A stretch of DNA of 64,000 bases from Aureliella helgolandensis (GTDB taxonomy: Bacteria > Planctomycetota > Planctomycetia > Pirellulales > Pirellulaceae), in assembly GCF_007752135.1 (NCBI RefSeq), contig NZ_CP036298.1:4154001-4218000 (forward strand), written 5' to 3'. Positions within the stretch are counted from its first letter, which is position 1. Each line of letters opens with the position of its first letter. The notes under the pieces are model-generated. The model ran no database searches and had not been told where the DNA came from. It saw only the letters and a program-made list of their open reading frames with translations. Below are positions 28,470 to 37,500 of the stretch, in pieces. Both the position numbers and the translations under genes were made by a program.

Positions 28470-30143
28470 ATGGGTCGCCAATACATCTTCCAAATGGAGT
28501 CATTGACCAAGAAGCACGGGCCTCGGGAGGTGCTCAAGGAGGTCTGGCTGTCATTTTACCCAGGCGCCAAAATTGGAGTGCTGGGAGCCAACGGAGCTGG
28601 GAAAAGTACGCTGCTGAAGATTATGGCGGGCGTGGATAAAGAGTTCGATGGCGAAGCCAAGTTGACGCAAGGTTTTACCGCTGGCTACCTGCCCCAAGAA
28701 CCGCAGCTCAATCCCGACAAAGACGTGCAGGGAAACGTTGAGGAAGCGGTGGCCATACGCCGCCGAGTGCTCGACCGCTACAACGAGATTTGCATGGAAT
28801 TGGGGGAAGTCACCGACGAGGCTAAGCTCCAAAAACTCAATGACGAAATGGAGCGTCTCCAGAACGAGATCGATACCAACAATCTGTGGGAGCTCGATCG
28901 CCAGGTGGAAGTGGCGATGACCGTCATGAACCTGCCCCCCAGCGATGCCGCTGTCACCACGCTGTCGGGCGGTGAACGCCGACGCGTGGCGCTTTGCAAA
29001 CTGCTCATCGAACAACCAGACCTGCTGCTGCTCGATGAACCGACCAACCACTTGGATGCAGAATCCATCCACTGGTTGGAGCAGCATCTGCACCAGTATC
29101 CAGGCACCGTGGTAGCCGTAACTCACGATCGTTACTTCCTGGACAACGTTGCACAGTGGATTCTTGAATTGGACCGTGGCGAAGGTCACCCCTTCGAAGG
29201 AAACTACTCGTCCTGGCTAGTCCAAAAGCAAGAGCGTCTGGGGCGCGAACAGCGTTCTCAGGCTAGCCGTCAAAAGACGTTGGCCAAAGAACTCGAGTGG
29301 ATTCGTTCGTCGCCTAAGGCGCGGCAGGCTAAGAGTAAGGCACGTATTTCGTCGTACGAGAAATTGGTTGCTGAGGAGTTTGAGGATAAGCCAGAGGAGC
29401 TCGAAATCCAAATTCCGCCTGGGAAACACCTTGGGGAATTGGTGGTTGATGCTGCAGGTGTCTCCAAGGCCTTTGGCGATCGCGTGCTGATCGAGGACTT
29501 GAACTTCAAGCTCCCAGCGGGTGGAATCGTGGGCGTGATTGGGCCCAACGGCGCAGGTAAGACAACGCTCTTCCGTATGATGACCGGAGAAGAAAAGCCC
29601 GATTCGGGTGTTCTACGCGTCGGTCCGACGGTTGAGTTCGGCTATGTCGACCAGAATCGCGATGCGCTCAACCCCGACGAGACGGTCTATCAAGTCATCA
29701 GTGGTGGACACGATGTGTTGGAAATGGGAGGCCGAAAGATGAATTCACGCGGCTATGTTTCCAAGTTCAATTTCCGTGGCCCCGATCAAGAAAAGAAGGT
29801 CGGTGTGCTGTCTGGTGGGGAACGCAATCGAGTTCACTTGGCCAAGCTCTTGCGGCGTGGTTCGAACGTCTTGCTCTTGGATGAGCCAACCAATGATCTC
29901 GATGTCGATACCTTGCGGGCCTTGGAAGAGGCGATCCTGAACTACGCGGGCTGTGTGGTTGTCATCTCCCACGATCGCTGGTTCTTGGATCGTATCGCCA
30001 CCCACATCCTAGCCTTTGAGGGGGATGGCCACGTTCACTGGTGCGAAGGCAACTTCGATACCTACGAACAACAACGCAAGGAACGCCTGGGCATCGGGCA
30101 AGATGAAGTGCGGAAGTTCCGCTACAAGAAACTGCCCACTTAG
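28470..30143 (+). CDS. ettA: Energy-dependent translational throttle protein EttA (ABC-F)
   Basis: EttA binds the ribosomal E site and gates translation initiation in response to energy state. The 557-residue length matches E. coli EttA (555). It has two ABC domains: Walker A GANGAGKST at 39-47, signature LSGGERRRVALCKLL, and in the second half GPNGAGKTT and LSGGERNRVHLAKLL. A linker between the domains has the Arg/Lys-rich helical character of the P-site tRNA interaction motif. No transmembrane segments are present. The ATG follows AGGATCAACGCA. It is monocistronic, with a repeat composite downstream. Confidence 0.95.
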   Translation: MGRQYIFQMESLTKKHGPREVLKEVWLSFYPGAKIGVLGANGAGKSTLLKIMAGVDKEFDGEAKLTQGFTAGYLPQEPQLNPDKDVQGNVEEAVAIRRRVLDRYNEICMELGEVTDEAKLQKLNDEMERLQNEIDTNNLWELDRQVEVAMTVMNLPPSDAAVTTLSGGERRRVALCKLLIEQPDLLLLDEPTNHLDAESIHWLEQHLHQYPGTVVAVTHDRYFLDNVAQWILELDRGEGHPFEGNYSSWLVQKQERLGREQRSQASRQKTLAKELEWIRSSPKARQAKSKARISSYEKLVAEEFEDKPEELEIQIPPGKHLGELVVDAAGVSKAFGDRVLIEDLNFKLPAGGIVGVIGPNGAGKTTLFRMMTGEEKPDSGVLRVGPTVEFGYVDQNRDALNPDETVYQVISGGHDVLEMGGRKMNSRGYVSKFNFRGPDQEKKVGVLSGGERNRVHLAKLLRRGSNVLLLDEPTNDLDVDTLRALEEAILNYAGCVVVISHDRWFLDRIATHILAFEGDGHVHWCEGNFDTYEQQRKERLGIGQDEVRKFRYKKLPT

Positions 30144-30539
30144 AAGGAATGACGCAGCAAAACCGTCGGTGAGCGGGCTGTTGAAATAGTAACCCGCCGC
30201 GTGACGGGCTGTTGATTTAATAGCGTCTTGAGCTTTAACGTGCAGGTAGCACCCCCAATCGCCCTGCAGTGGCGACCACCTATCCTTGCTGACGCGGCGG
30301 GTTACTATTTCAACAGCCCGGTGAGCAAGGAAAGATAACCTCCGCATTAAAATTCAAATTGCGATTAAATCAACAGCCCGTGAGGAATTGCGATCGGAAA
30401 CGCCCCAAAAGTCGAAGCCGACTTTCGGTGGTTTCCGTCGGGGGATTCGTTGCTGGCGGCGCGTTCAGCGTCACGCCGCGGCGGTCCACCAGGATCGATC
30501 CGGTTGATGAGGGAGAGTCGGCTGGCACTCCTTGAAGAG
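30144..30539. other. Intergenic region between convergent genes, half repeats
   Basis: The ettA gene and the SGNH hydrolase gene converge here. Bases 30174-30380 are a repeat composite. The remaining 160 bases contain nothing recognisable. Confidence 0.55.
30174..30380. repeat. Composite of inverted-end interspersed repeats
   Basis: Reading left to right: an arm (GGGCTGTTGAAATAGTAACC), a complete unit (30206 to about 30321), then a truncated opposite-orientation unit ending in AAATCAACAGCCC. It has the same sub-parts as the composite near 9 kb, which indicates repeated insertion or duplication of the same element type. Confidence 0.8.
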
Positions 30540-31202
30540 TCAAGGCAGGTGTTTTTGGATCGTTTCCGCTACTTGGCTCGCTTGAGCTTCTTTGCCCTGG
30601 GCATTGAAGTGCACGCCGTCATTCGACTGCCAGTCGGGATGGTTTTCAACCAGACCGAAGAGGTCATCCGACGGAATGCTGTGCTGTTTCATGATCTCAG
30701 CCGCGATTCGATTGCGATCTTTCACCCTCTCTGCGCGTTTTCCGAACTTCTGCAGATCCGACTTATCTCGGTCGGGTGTGGTCGTGGCCCAGATGAGCTT
30801 CGCGTGGGGTGCATGCTTCTTCAAGGCAGCTACGGTATTGGACAGCCCTTCACGGTATTGCTCCTCGTCATAGCCCCAACCGTGAAGACCGTTGTTGAAA
30901 TGGATGACGTCGAATTTGTACTGTTTTAGCAGTAACTGTAGATCTTCGTTGAAGGTTGGATCGGACACGCATTTCGAGGTGGTCAATCGCGCGCATGCGG
31001 CCTTGCCAGACAGCCGTTTCTCGGTCTCAGCGAAATAGCCTCGCACGATGGAATCTCCCACCAACAGAACTCGCGGCAGGTCGTCTTGGTCGGCGTTGGT
31101 GACCCAAATGTCGATCCACTCGATGCGTTCGCGAACTGGCTCCGCGGCCGAAACAGATGGAAAACTCATAAGGAGCAGGGCTACGAGATATGGAAGCTTC
31201 AT
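30540..31202 (-). CDS. Secreted SGNH/GDSL hydrolase
   Basis: This 220-residue protein has a signal peptide (about 1-20, SVSAA). The SGNH hydrolase blocks are present: GDSIVRG (nucleophile S51), HFNNGLHGWG (N103 or N104 in the oxyanion hole), and NDGVHFN with D195 and H198. It is likely to hydrolyse an ester, such as a sugar acetate, outside the cytoplasm; the substrate cannot be predicted. It is convergent with ettA and divergent from the small membrane protein at 31487. Confidence 0.8.
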   Translation of the reverse strand: MKLPYLVALLLMSFPSVSAAEPVRERIEWIDIWVTNADQDDLPRVLLVGDSIVRGYFAETEKRLSGKAACARLTTSKCVSDPTFNEDLQLLLKQYKFDVIHFNNGLHGWGYDEEQYREGLSNTVAALKKHAPHAKLIWATTTPDRDKSDLQKFGKRAERVKDRNRIAAEIMKQHSIPSDDLFGLVENHPDWQSNDGVHFNAQGKEAQASQVAETIQKHLP

Positions 31203-31425
31203 GGGTTGGCTCTATCAATGGGCGTGGTGGGAAACTCGGTACTTGCTGATAACTGGTGTACGAGCGAGCGGGCAGGGGGGCGCGTGCTGATTCTTGACGG
31301 CCAACAGCGAGGACAAAACGATTGCCAAGCAACCAGCGCGGTGAGATGGGTATTTTAACCGCCAAGTGGTCATGTCGCCCTACCAGCGTGGTAAAATCCG
31401 GATGATAGGCCAATCTATCCCAAGA

Positions 31426-31456
31426 TTGACGACCATTTCCCGAATACCAGTAATAT
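31426..31456 (+). promoter_or_regulatory. Possible sigma70-type promoter for the 42-residue membrane protein
   Basis: TTGACG at 31426-31431 and TAATAT at 31451-31456 are 19 bases apart, slightly longer than ideal. The small gene starts 31 bases downstream, with AAGGA between. Weakly supported. Confidence 0.3.
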
Positions 31457-31486
31457 GGGGCAATTTTTACTGCAAGGAAACTTCAC

Positions 31487-31615
31487 ATGTTTAATTTAGG
31501 CATACTCGAATTGATCATTGTCTTGGGCATCGGACTGGTTGGGTTGGCCGTAGTTCTCAGCGTTTGCTGGGGAATCTTTTGCCTGGTCAAACGCGATGCT
31601 CCTCGCCAAGAATAG
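31487..31615 (+). CDS. Small single-pass membrane protein (42 residues)
   Basis: The 42-codon frame begins with ATG seven bases after AAGGA. The product starts MFNLGILELIIVLGIGL, continues with an uninterrupted hydrophobic stretch to about residue 33, and ends in a charged tail KRDAPRQE. The hydrophobic helix with a short polar tail is typical of genuine small membrane proteins. It weakly recalls TatA N-termini (ILELIIVL), but the FG hinge and amphipathic helix are missing. The function is unknown. Confidence 0.55.
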   Translation: MFNLGILELIIVLGIGLVGLAVVLSVCWGIFCLVKRDAPRQE

Positions 31616-31739
31616 TCGGCTCAAAAGCATTGGCAATTGGGAACCGAGCTTGCCGCGCAGCCACGGCATAGGGTGGGATCGGTCAAGCCTCGGTTTGGAC
31701 GAGGTGTCTCGCTGCGGGCACTGTTAACAGCGGGCACCG

Positions 31740-32249
31740 TTATAGGTACATGCCGACAAATCCGCCCGACTCCTCTTCGGCTTGTTGGAGCTTTTCCAAC
31801 CGCTCGATGGCTTTGGTCAGGTCTCCGGCGCGGATATATCTCTCAAACTCCACCAATACACTCCGTTGCACGGTCTCTGCAAGCCAGTCGACAATCGCCT
31901 GATTCAACCAACTGCAAGTTTCCTTCAGAAGCTCGATCTTGAAATCGCAACTAATGGGCTTCAAGTCGGTTTGATCGGTGAGCACCACCCCTTCAAAAGA
32001 ATACTGCATCATCCCCTGCTGAGGATCATTGGTCAGGTGAAATGTGCAGGTGGCATTGTGAAGATAGTAGCTGTTGAGCGTTCCGTGCTTTTCGATCGCA
32101 CGCTTTACTCGCAGCATTTTCTCGGCCAATTTTGGAGACGCGTCAATGGGGATGTCGACCCTCGGCACTGTTCGCAGTGGCATGCAGTCGAATACAACCT
32201 CAACCCATTGACCAAACTGTTTTTCTTCGAGTTGAATGGGATCGGGCAT
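31740..32249 (-). CDS. Hypothetical protein, 169 residues
   Basis: I do not recognise this protein. It has no signal peptide or transmembrane segment, so it is probably cytoplasmic. It combines a mixed alpha/beta body with a helical C-terminal part (LTKAIERLEKLQQAEEES) resembling a TPR-like or coiled-coil hairpin. Charged residues are evenly spread and codon usage looks like that of neighbours, so it is probably real. It stands alone between the small membrane gene and a repeat-rich region. Confidence 0.6.
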   Translation of the reverse strand: MPDPIQLEEKQFGQWVEVVFDCMPLRTVPRVDIPIDASPKLAEKMLRVKRAIEKHGTLNSYYLHNATCTFHLTNDPQQGMMQYSFEGVVLTDQTDLKPISCDFKIELLKETCSWLNQAIVDWLAETVQRSVLVEFERYIRAGDLTKAIERLEKLQQAEEESGGFVGMYL

Positions 32250-33026
32250 GGGGATTCCTGAGACGAGGGGTTAAAGCCTCAACATATCGGATTTCCGCGA
32301 ACCGTCCAAGTACGTTCTAGCTGCTCTGCGAAGCTTACGGACCGTGACGAGTAGCGCACCGGATGGGGAGCACCATCTTCCATCACGTCCGACAACGGTT
32401 CGGAAACGTGCACGCGGGCTTGCCGGTATCGCACCCCGCCGCGTGCTGGGCTGTGGAGCGCGTGCTGGGCGATTGAAATCGTAACTCGCTGCATGACGGG
32501 CTGTTGAAATAGTAACCCCCGCGTGAGCAAGGCAAGATAACCTCCGCTACAAGGCAATTAAGGATGCTACCTCCGCATTAAAATTCAAATTGCGTTTAAA
32601 TCAACAGCCCGATGAGCAAGGAAAGGTGTATGCCTTTACAGCCTGGTTAGGCCCCTCGGAACGATGAGTGTCGCCAAGTCGCTCCGCTGATCGACATTTT
32701 CCCGATCGAACCGGCGGAGCGTTCCGGCGACTATCCGCCAACAACTGTTTCGACGGTCCTTAGAGGTGCACCATTGCAGTAGACCTGAGAATGCTCTTCA
32801 GCCATCGTGCCACAAGCGGGCGGTCGAGTTCACCGACTTCTTCGATGGTAAGTCGGCTGGCGAGTGAACGCCTTTGGGCGACGCATCGCGGCAGGAAACG
32901 CACGCATCGTGCAGTCCACCAAGGACGCTGCCTGCACGGAGTGGCGGCAGCTCGTGTTCCACTGGGGGATAAGCCCTCCAGGGCTCAACTCCCAAGTACA
33001 TTGGGCACGAGATCTCGGGAGACATG
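32250..33026. other. Intergenic region with a full repeat unit, no supported gene
   Basis: The two flanking genes are both on the minus strand. Bases 32427-32611 carry repeat sequence; 32612-32630 repeats another arm fragment (GAGCAAGGAAAGGTGTATGC). The last 390 bases hold only random-looking short frames. Confidence 0.55.
32427..32611 (-). repeat. Inverted-end interspersed repeat with degraded upstream arms
   Basis: A complete unit of about 113 bases at 32498-32611, in the orientation opposite to that at 26809. It runs from GGGCTGTTGAAATAGTAACC to AAATCAACAGCCC. Degraded arms (GGGCGATTGAAATCGTAACT and similar) precede it. Confidence 0.78.
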
Positions 33027-34496
33027 CTAACTAAAAATCGCGGTTAGCGCCTCCGCTTTCACAAGCTCTCTCGGTTGGTTTAGATGGTTGTACACGATGG
33101 TATCTGGCGCAATACCAAAGGCATGGTAGATGGATGCCAGCAGTTCGATGGGATGTACGGGATCCTCTAGCGGCGCGGAGGCGGTTTTATCGCTCTTGCC
33201 GTGGACGTAACCACGTTTGACTCCAGCGCCAGCCACGATTGCGGTATAGCAGTATGGCCAGTGGTCGCGGCCGTCAGCGGAATTGTTGTTGCCGGACGTG
33301 GAAACACCGCGCTGCGGCGATCGGCCAAATTCTCCGATGGCCACCACGAGTGTTTCCTCGAGCATGCCGCGTTCATCAAGATCTTCAATGAGAGTGCTCA
33401 ACCCTGAATCGAGCATCGGAGCAGAGCGATCCTTCATGCGCTCTGTAAGTCCAGAGTGATGGTCCCAGGAATGATTATCGGAATTGGCAACTTTGGGCCA
33501 AATCACTTCCACGACACGGGTGCCCGCTTCCACCAGTCGTCTAGCCAGCAAGCAGCTTTGACCGAAAGTGTTTCGTCCATAGCGATCCCGCAATTCCGCC
33601 TTTTCACTCGACAGACTAAAGGCATCGCGGGCACGCCCGGAGACGATGAGATTCAGTGCTTGATCGTAATAGCCATCGAGTTCAAAATCCTTGACGGCGT
33701 TATTAATTTCGGGCATCTTGGCATTCACCAGATCCCGCAACTTGGCCCGCCGTTCCAGCCGCACCGAAAAAACGTCGGGACGCAATTGGAGGTCATCGAT
33801 CTTGATGCGTTCCATTTTGGCCATATCCATATCGTCGCCATCGGGATAGAGCGTGTAGGGGTCGAAGGCCTTGCCTAGAAAGCCAGCGGTGCCACCCTTG
33901 CCGATAACGTTGCTTTCCTGCAGCGGTCTGGGAAGCATCACGAATGGCAACATCGGTTCACTCGTCGGCTTTAGCCGAATGATGTTCGAGCCAAAGTTGG
34001 GGAAGTCCTTAGGAGTTGGTGGCTCCAATTGCCCAGACGGACTCACCTTGTCAGTGGTGTAGCCGGTCATCAATTGATAGATTGCGGCCGTATGGTTGAA
34101 CAGTCCGTTGGGGGTGTAGCTCATCGATCGGATCATCGAGAAGCGGTCATTGATCTGAGCGAGTTGAGGTAAGTTCTCGGTAAATGCGATACCCGGGATC
34201 TTGGTAGAGATGTTCGAAAAGGCGCTTTTGACATTCTCGGGGACATTCTCCTTGGGGTCCCACAAATCTAGGTGACTTGGTCCCCCTTGCAGGTAGACCA
34301 TGATCACACTCTTGGCCTTGCCCCAGCCTGGTGAGTGGACGACCTGCGCCTCGTTGGCATGCGACTGCAGCTTCAGGATGCTGCCCAAGGTGAGGCCGAG
34401 TAAACCAGACCCTCCGACACGCATTACGTCGCGGCGCGAGACCTGCAGATGGGGATCGCATAAATCCTTACCGGGACTACCTTGAATTCGGAACAT
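33027..34496 (-). CDS. DUF1501 domain-containing secreted protein
   Basis: This 489-residue protein is a DUF1501 member, a family tied to the alkaline-phosphatase/sulfatase fold. It begins with a twin-arginine-like signal ([19 protein letters not shown], about residues 20-38), suggesting Tat export. [17 protein letters not shown] and [11 protein letters not shown] are diagnostic of the family. The ATG follows AAGGAGAG by six bases. It lies 75 bases downstream of the giant DUF1549/DUF1553 gene; that pairing is very common in planctomycetes and suggests a joint function at the cell surface, still uncharacterised. Confidence 0.92.
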   Translation of the reverse strand: MFRIQGSPGKDLCDPHLQVSRRDVMRVGGSGLLGLTLGSILKLQSHANEAQVVHSPGWGKAKSVIMVYLQGGPSHLDLWDPKENVPENVKSAFSNISTKIPGIAFTENLPQLAQINDRFSMIRSMSYTPNGLFNHTAAIYQLMTGYTTDKVSPSGQLEPPTPKDFPNFGSNIIRLKPTSEPMLPFVMLPRPLQESNVIGKGGTAGFLGKAFDPYTLYPDGDDMDMAKMERIKIDDLQLRPDVFSVRLERRAKLRDLVNAKMPEINNAVKDFELDGYYDQALNLIVSGRARDAFSLSSEKAELRDRYGRNTFGQSCLLARRLVEAGTRVVEVIWPKVANSDNHSWDHHSGLTERMKDRSAPMLDSGLSTLIEDLDERGMLEETLVVAIGEFGRSPQRGVSTSGNNNSADGRDHWPYCYTAIVAGAGVKRGYVHGKSDKTASAPLEDPVHPIELLASIYHAFGIAPDTIVYNHLNQPRELVKAEALTAIFS

Positions 34497-34571
34497 ACTC
34501 GACTCTCCTTGGTGAGGTCTGTAACTTATGCTGGAGGCTAATGATGCAACCGAGACGCGTTGAACGGGAAT

Positions 34572-37500
34572 CTAGTGATTGAAGAGAAAAGCGGGGCTAT
34601 TGATTAAGGCCCAACTAAGATCTTGAGCGAGTGTCAGACGGCGATGAGTCAACTGTTCGCGACTCGTCTCCACGTCGGCTCTTAGCTGAACGAGCTTAGG
34701 ATCCTCGGCCGTTTCTACCCGCAACTTCTCCGCCTTGCCGCGCAGGGCGACCAATTGCGAATCCTCGGGGACGACGCGTTGCGCGTCTGCCAAGTTTTTC
34801 CGCAGTTTGGCTCCCTCAGCGTCGCTCTTCTCGAGGTAGCTGAAGAGCGCGGGCAAGTTTTCAGCAGTTCTCAAACTGGCGTCTAACGCTTGCCCGGCAG
34901 CAAACTCCTCGGGCAGGCCCAAGGGAATCTCGCCATCATCGGTCGTTACGGATAGTCGGAAATGGGCTAGCCGGTGGTGCGCTGCGTTATGGTACTGATG
35001 GATCACGAAGGTGAGCTCGACGCCCCCCTCATAATCGATGGGGGACTGGGTCTGGAAGACTGCCCAGTGGCCAACTCCGCCGTTGGGCGAAACGGCCCAG
35101 CCGCCTTGATCCTCTTTCTGTCCATCGAAAGCAGCTTCTGGCGAGAATCCGTTTTGAGAGAAATCGGCTTTTCCGCTCGCCAGTTGAACCTTGCTTTCTA
35201 CTGCCGGATCGCTCAGCGACTTAGCGGAGAGCTCGATCTCCGTAACCACAAAATTTCCATTGGGGGGCAACCCCGGTCCTCCGCCAGGAATTCCCTCAAC
35301 CGGCAACGCTTCCAAGCGGAAACCACGAATGCTACGCAAGGGTGTCTTGAACGTGAGGGTGTACGTCCCTTTGTCGGTCTTTCCGCTGGCGACAATCGAG
35401 CGGTCGGCTTGAGGTACTAAGGTGGCACCGTTGGATGCTGCCAGCGAGCTGGCAGAAAGAGGGTACCAGTTGGGATGAACCGAATTGTTCTCAAGATATG
35501 TTTCAACGCGTTGGGTTGCCTTCGTTCCATAGTCAGCCAAGGCCTCTTCCACGGAGGCGATGCGCTCCAACCGTTCCCGTTCGAGTTGGGCGCGCTGCTC
35601 AGCGATGGCCGCTGTGCGATCGACGATGGCTTTCTCCGTGACCGCCAAGGCCTCCAATCGCTCTGCTTCGAGCCTGGCGCGCTCCCCCTCCCACCAATGT
35701 TCTTTCTCGGACAGATGCTCCGTCATCTGCTGATGGTCCGTAGCAATGTCCTCTGCCGCCTTGAGTACGGTGGCAACCTCTTCATCACTTGCTTCGCGAC
35801 AGAGAATGCGCAAGTAGATCTCTCGCACCATTTCGTCTTCCGTCAATTCGGTAGCGGCCATTTTGGGCAGTGCGCACAGCGGGTCGCTGATCGCCTTGCC
35901 AATCGTTGGTCCGCTAACCAACGCCATGATGGGACCGAGTTGCAAATCGTCGGATCGCTCGCACTCGCAGGCGCTCTCGCGGACAGGCCGTCCTAAGTTG
36001 TTCAGGAACCCGTCCTCCAGTTGCACCGCGACGTCCGGAAGCGACGCCGCCCGTGTTCCGGGTTCAACTCCCGGAATGGAAGAGACTGCGCCGGTAACGC
36101 GATAGACCGTGTCGTACAACACCTCGGCAGGCAAACGCCGTGCCTTTGCGTGTGAATAGTTGATGGAATCCCCAGCGTTCCAAGCATGCGTCGCAATGGA
36201 GAGTTGGTAAGTGCGAGAATTGCATATCAAACGAATGATGTGTTCAACGTCGAAATCGCTGTCGACGAATTCCCGCGTCAGGTGCTCCAGAAGCTCCGGA
36301 TTGGTCGGCGGATTGCCGGCTCGAATGTCGTCGAGTGGAGTGATCAATCCCGTACCGGTCATGTAACCCCACAAGCGATTGACAAAACTGGCGGCAAAGT
36401 AGCGGTTGTCTGGAGAGGTAATCCAAGCAGCCAAACGATCGCGGCGACTGGCATCCTGGTCGCATTCGAATTCGCAGTCGTAGGGGAATGCCGGTGCCAC
36501 TTCCTTTCCAGTTCGGATATGCAACATTTGACCTTGGGGATCTTCAACCACTTCTTCATACAGCGGTTTGGCGCCATCGATGGCCGATCCGCCCAGCTTC
36601 TTCCCCTCGCTGGCAGGATCTTCTTTTAGTGCCGTCTGAGCAAAAAAGGCGGCCATCTCGTAGTACTGATCTTGGGTCCACCGTTCAAAGGGATGGTCGT
36701 GACACTTGTTGCAATTGAAACGCACCGCCAAGAATAGGTGGGTGGTATTCTCCATGATCATGTCGGGATCACGCAAAATTTTGTAGTACGACGCCGGTGG
36801 ATTCTCCTTATTGGATCCTGAGGCGGTCAGGATTTCGCGGGCAAATTCGTCGTAGGGTTGATTGGTATCAATGGAATGCCGAATCCAATCTCGGAAGGCT
36901 TTGGCTCCATCGGAACCGATGAATTTTGAATTGACTTGCAGCAAATCGGCCCACTTGTTCGTCCAGTGGTCGACGTAGTCGGGACTTCCAATCAGAGAAT
37001 CAATCAAATCGCGACGCTTCGTGCGGCTTGGACGCGGATCGGAGAGGAAGGCTTTTAGCGTTTCACCGGTGGGGGGTAATCCCACCAAGTCCAAGTAGAC
37101 ACGCCGCAGAAACACATGGTCTTCACAGACTTCCGAAGGTAGCAGTTTCATGCGTTCCCACTTTGTCGCGACCAATTCGTCGATACGATTGTATCCCGCC
37201 TGTGGCTGCCACTCGAAACCGCTGCGATCCCCCATGACTGTTACGGTGGCAGCCGCGTAGGTTCCTTCGTAACGCGCTAGAATGGGAGCTTCACCTCGTC
37301 GAATTCCTTGGACGCGTCCTCCTTGGAAACTCTTACAAACCTCGCTGTTGCCCGATTCGATAAATGCCTCTTGCGTGACATCGCGAGTTGTTCCATCTGG
37401 ATAGTGTGCTACCACGCGGAATTGCTGCCACGAGCCTTCGCGCTCGATGACGGGATTGTTCGGATAAAGTTCGATCTTGGCGACTTTGGCGGAATCGCGA

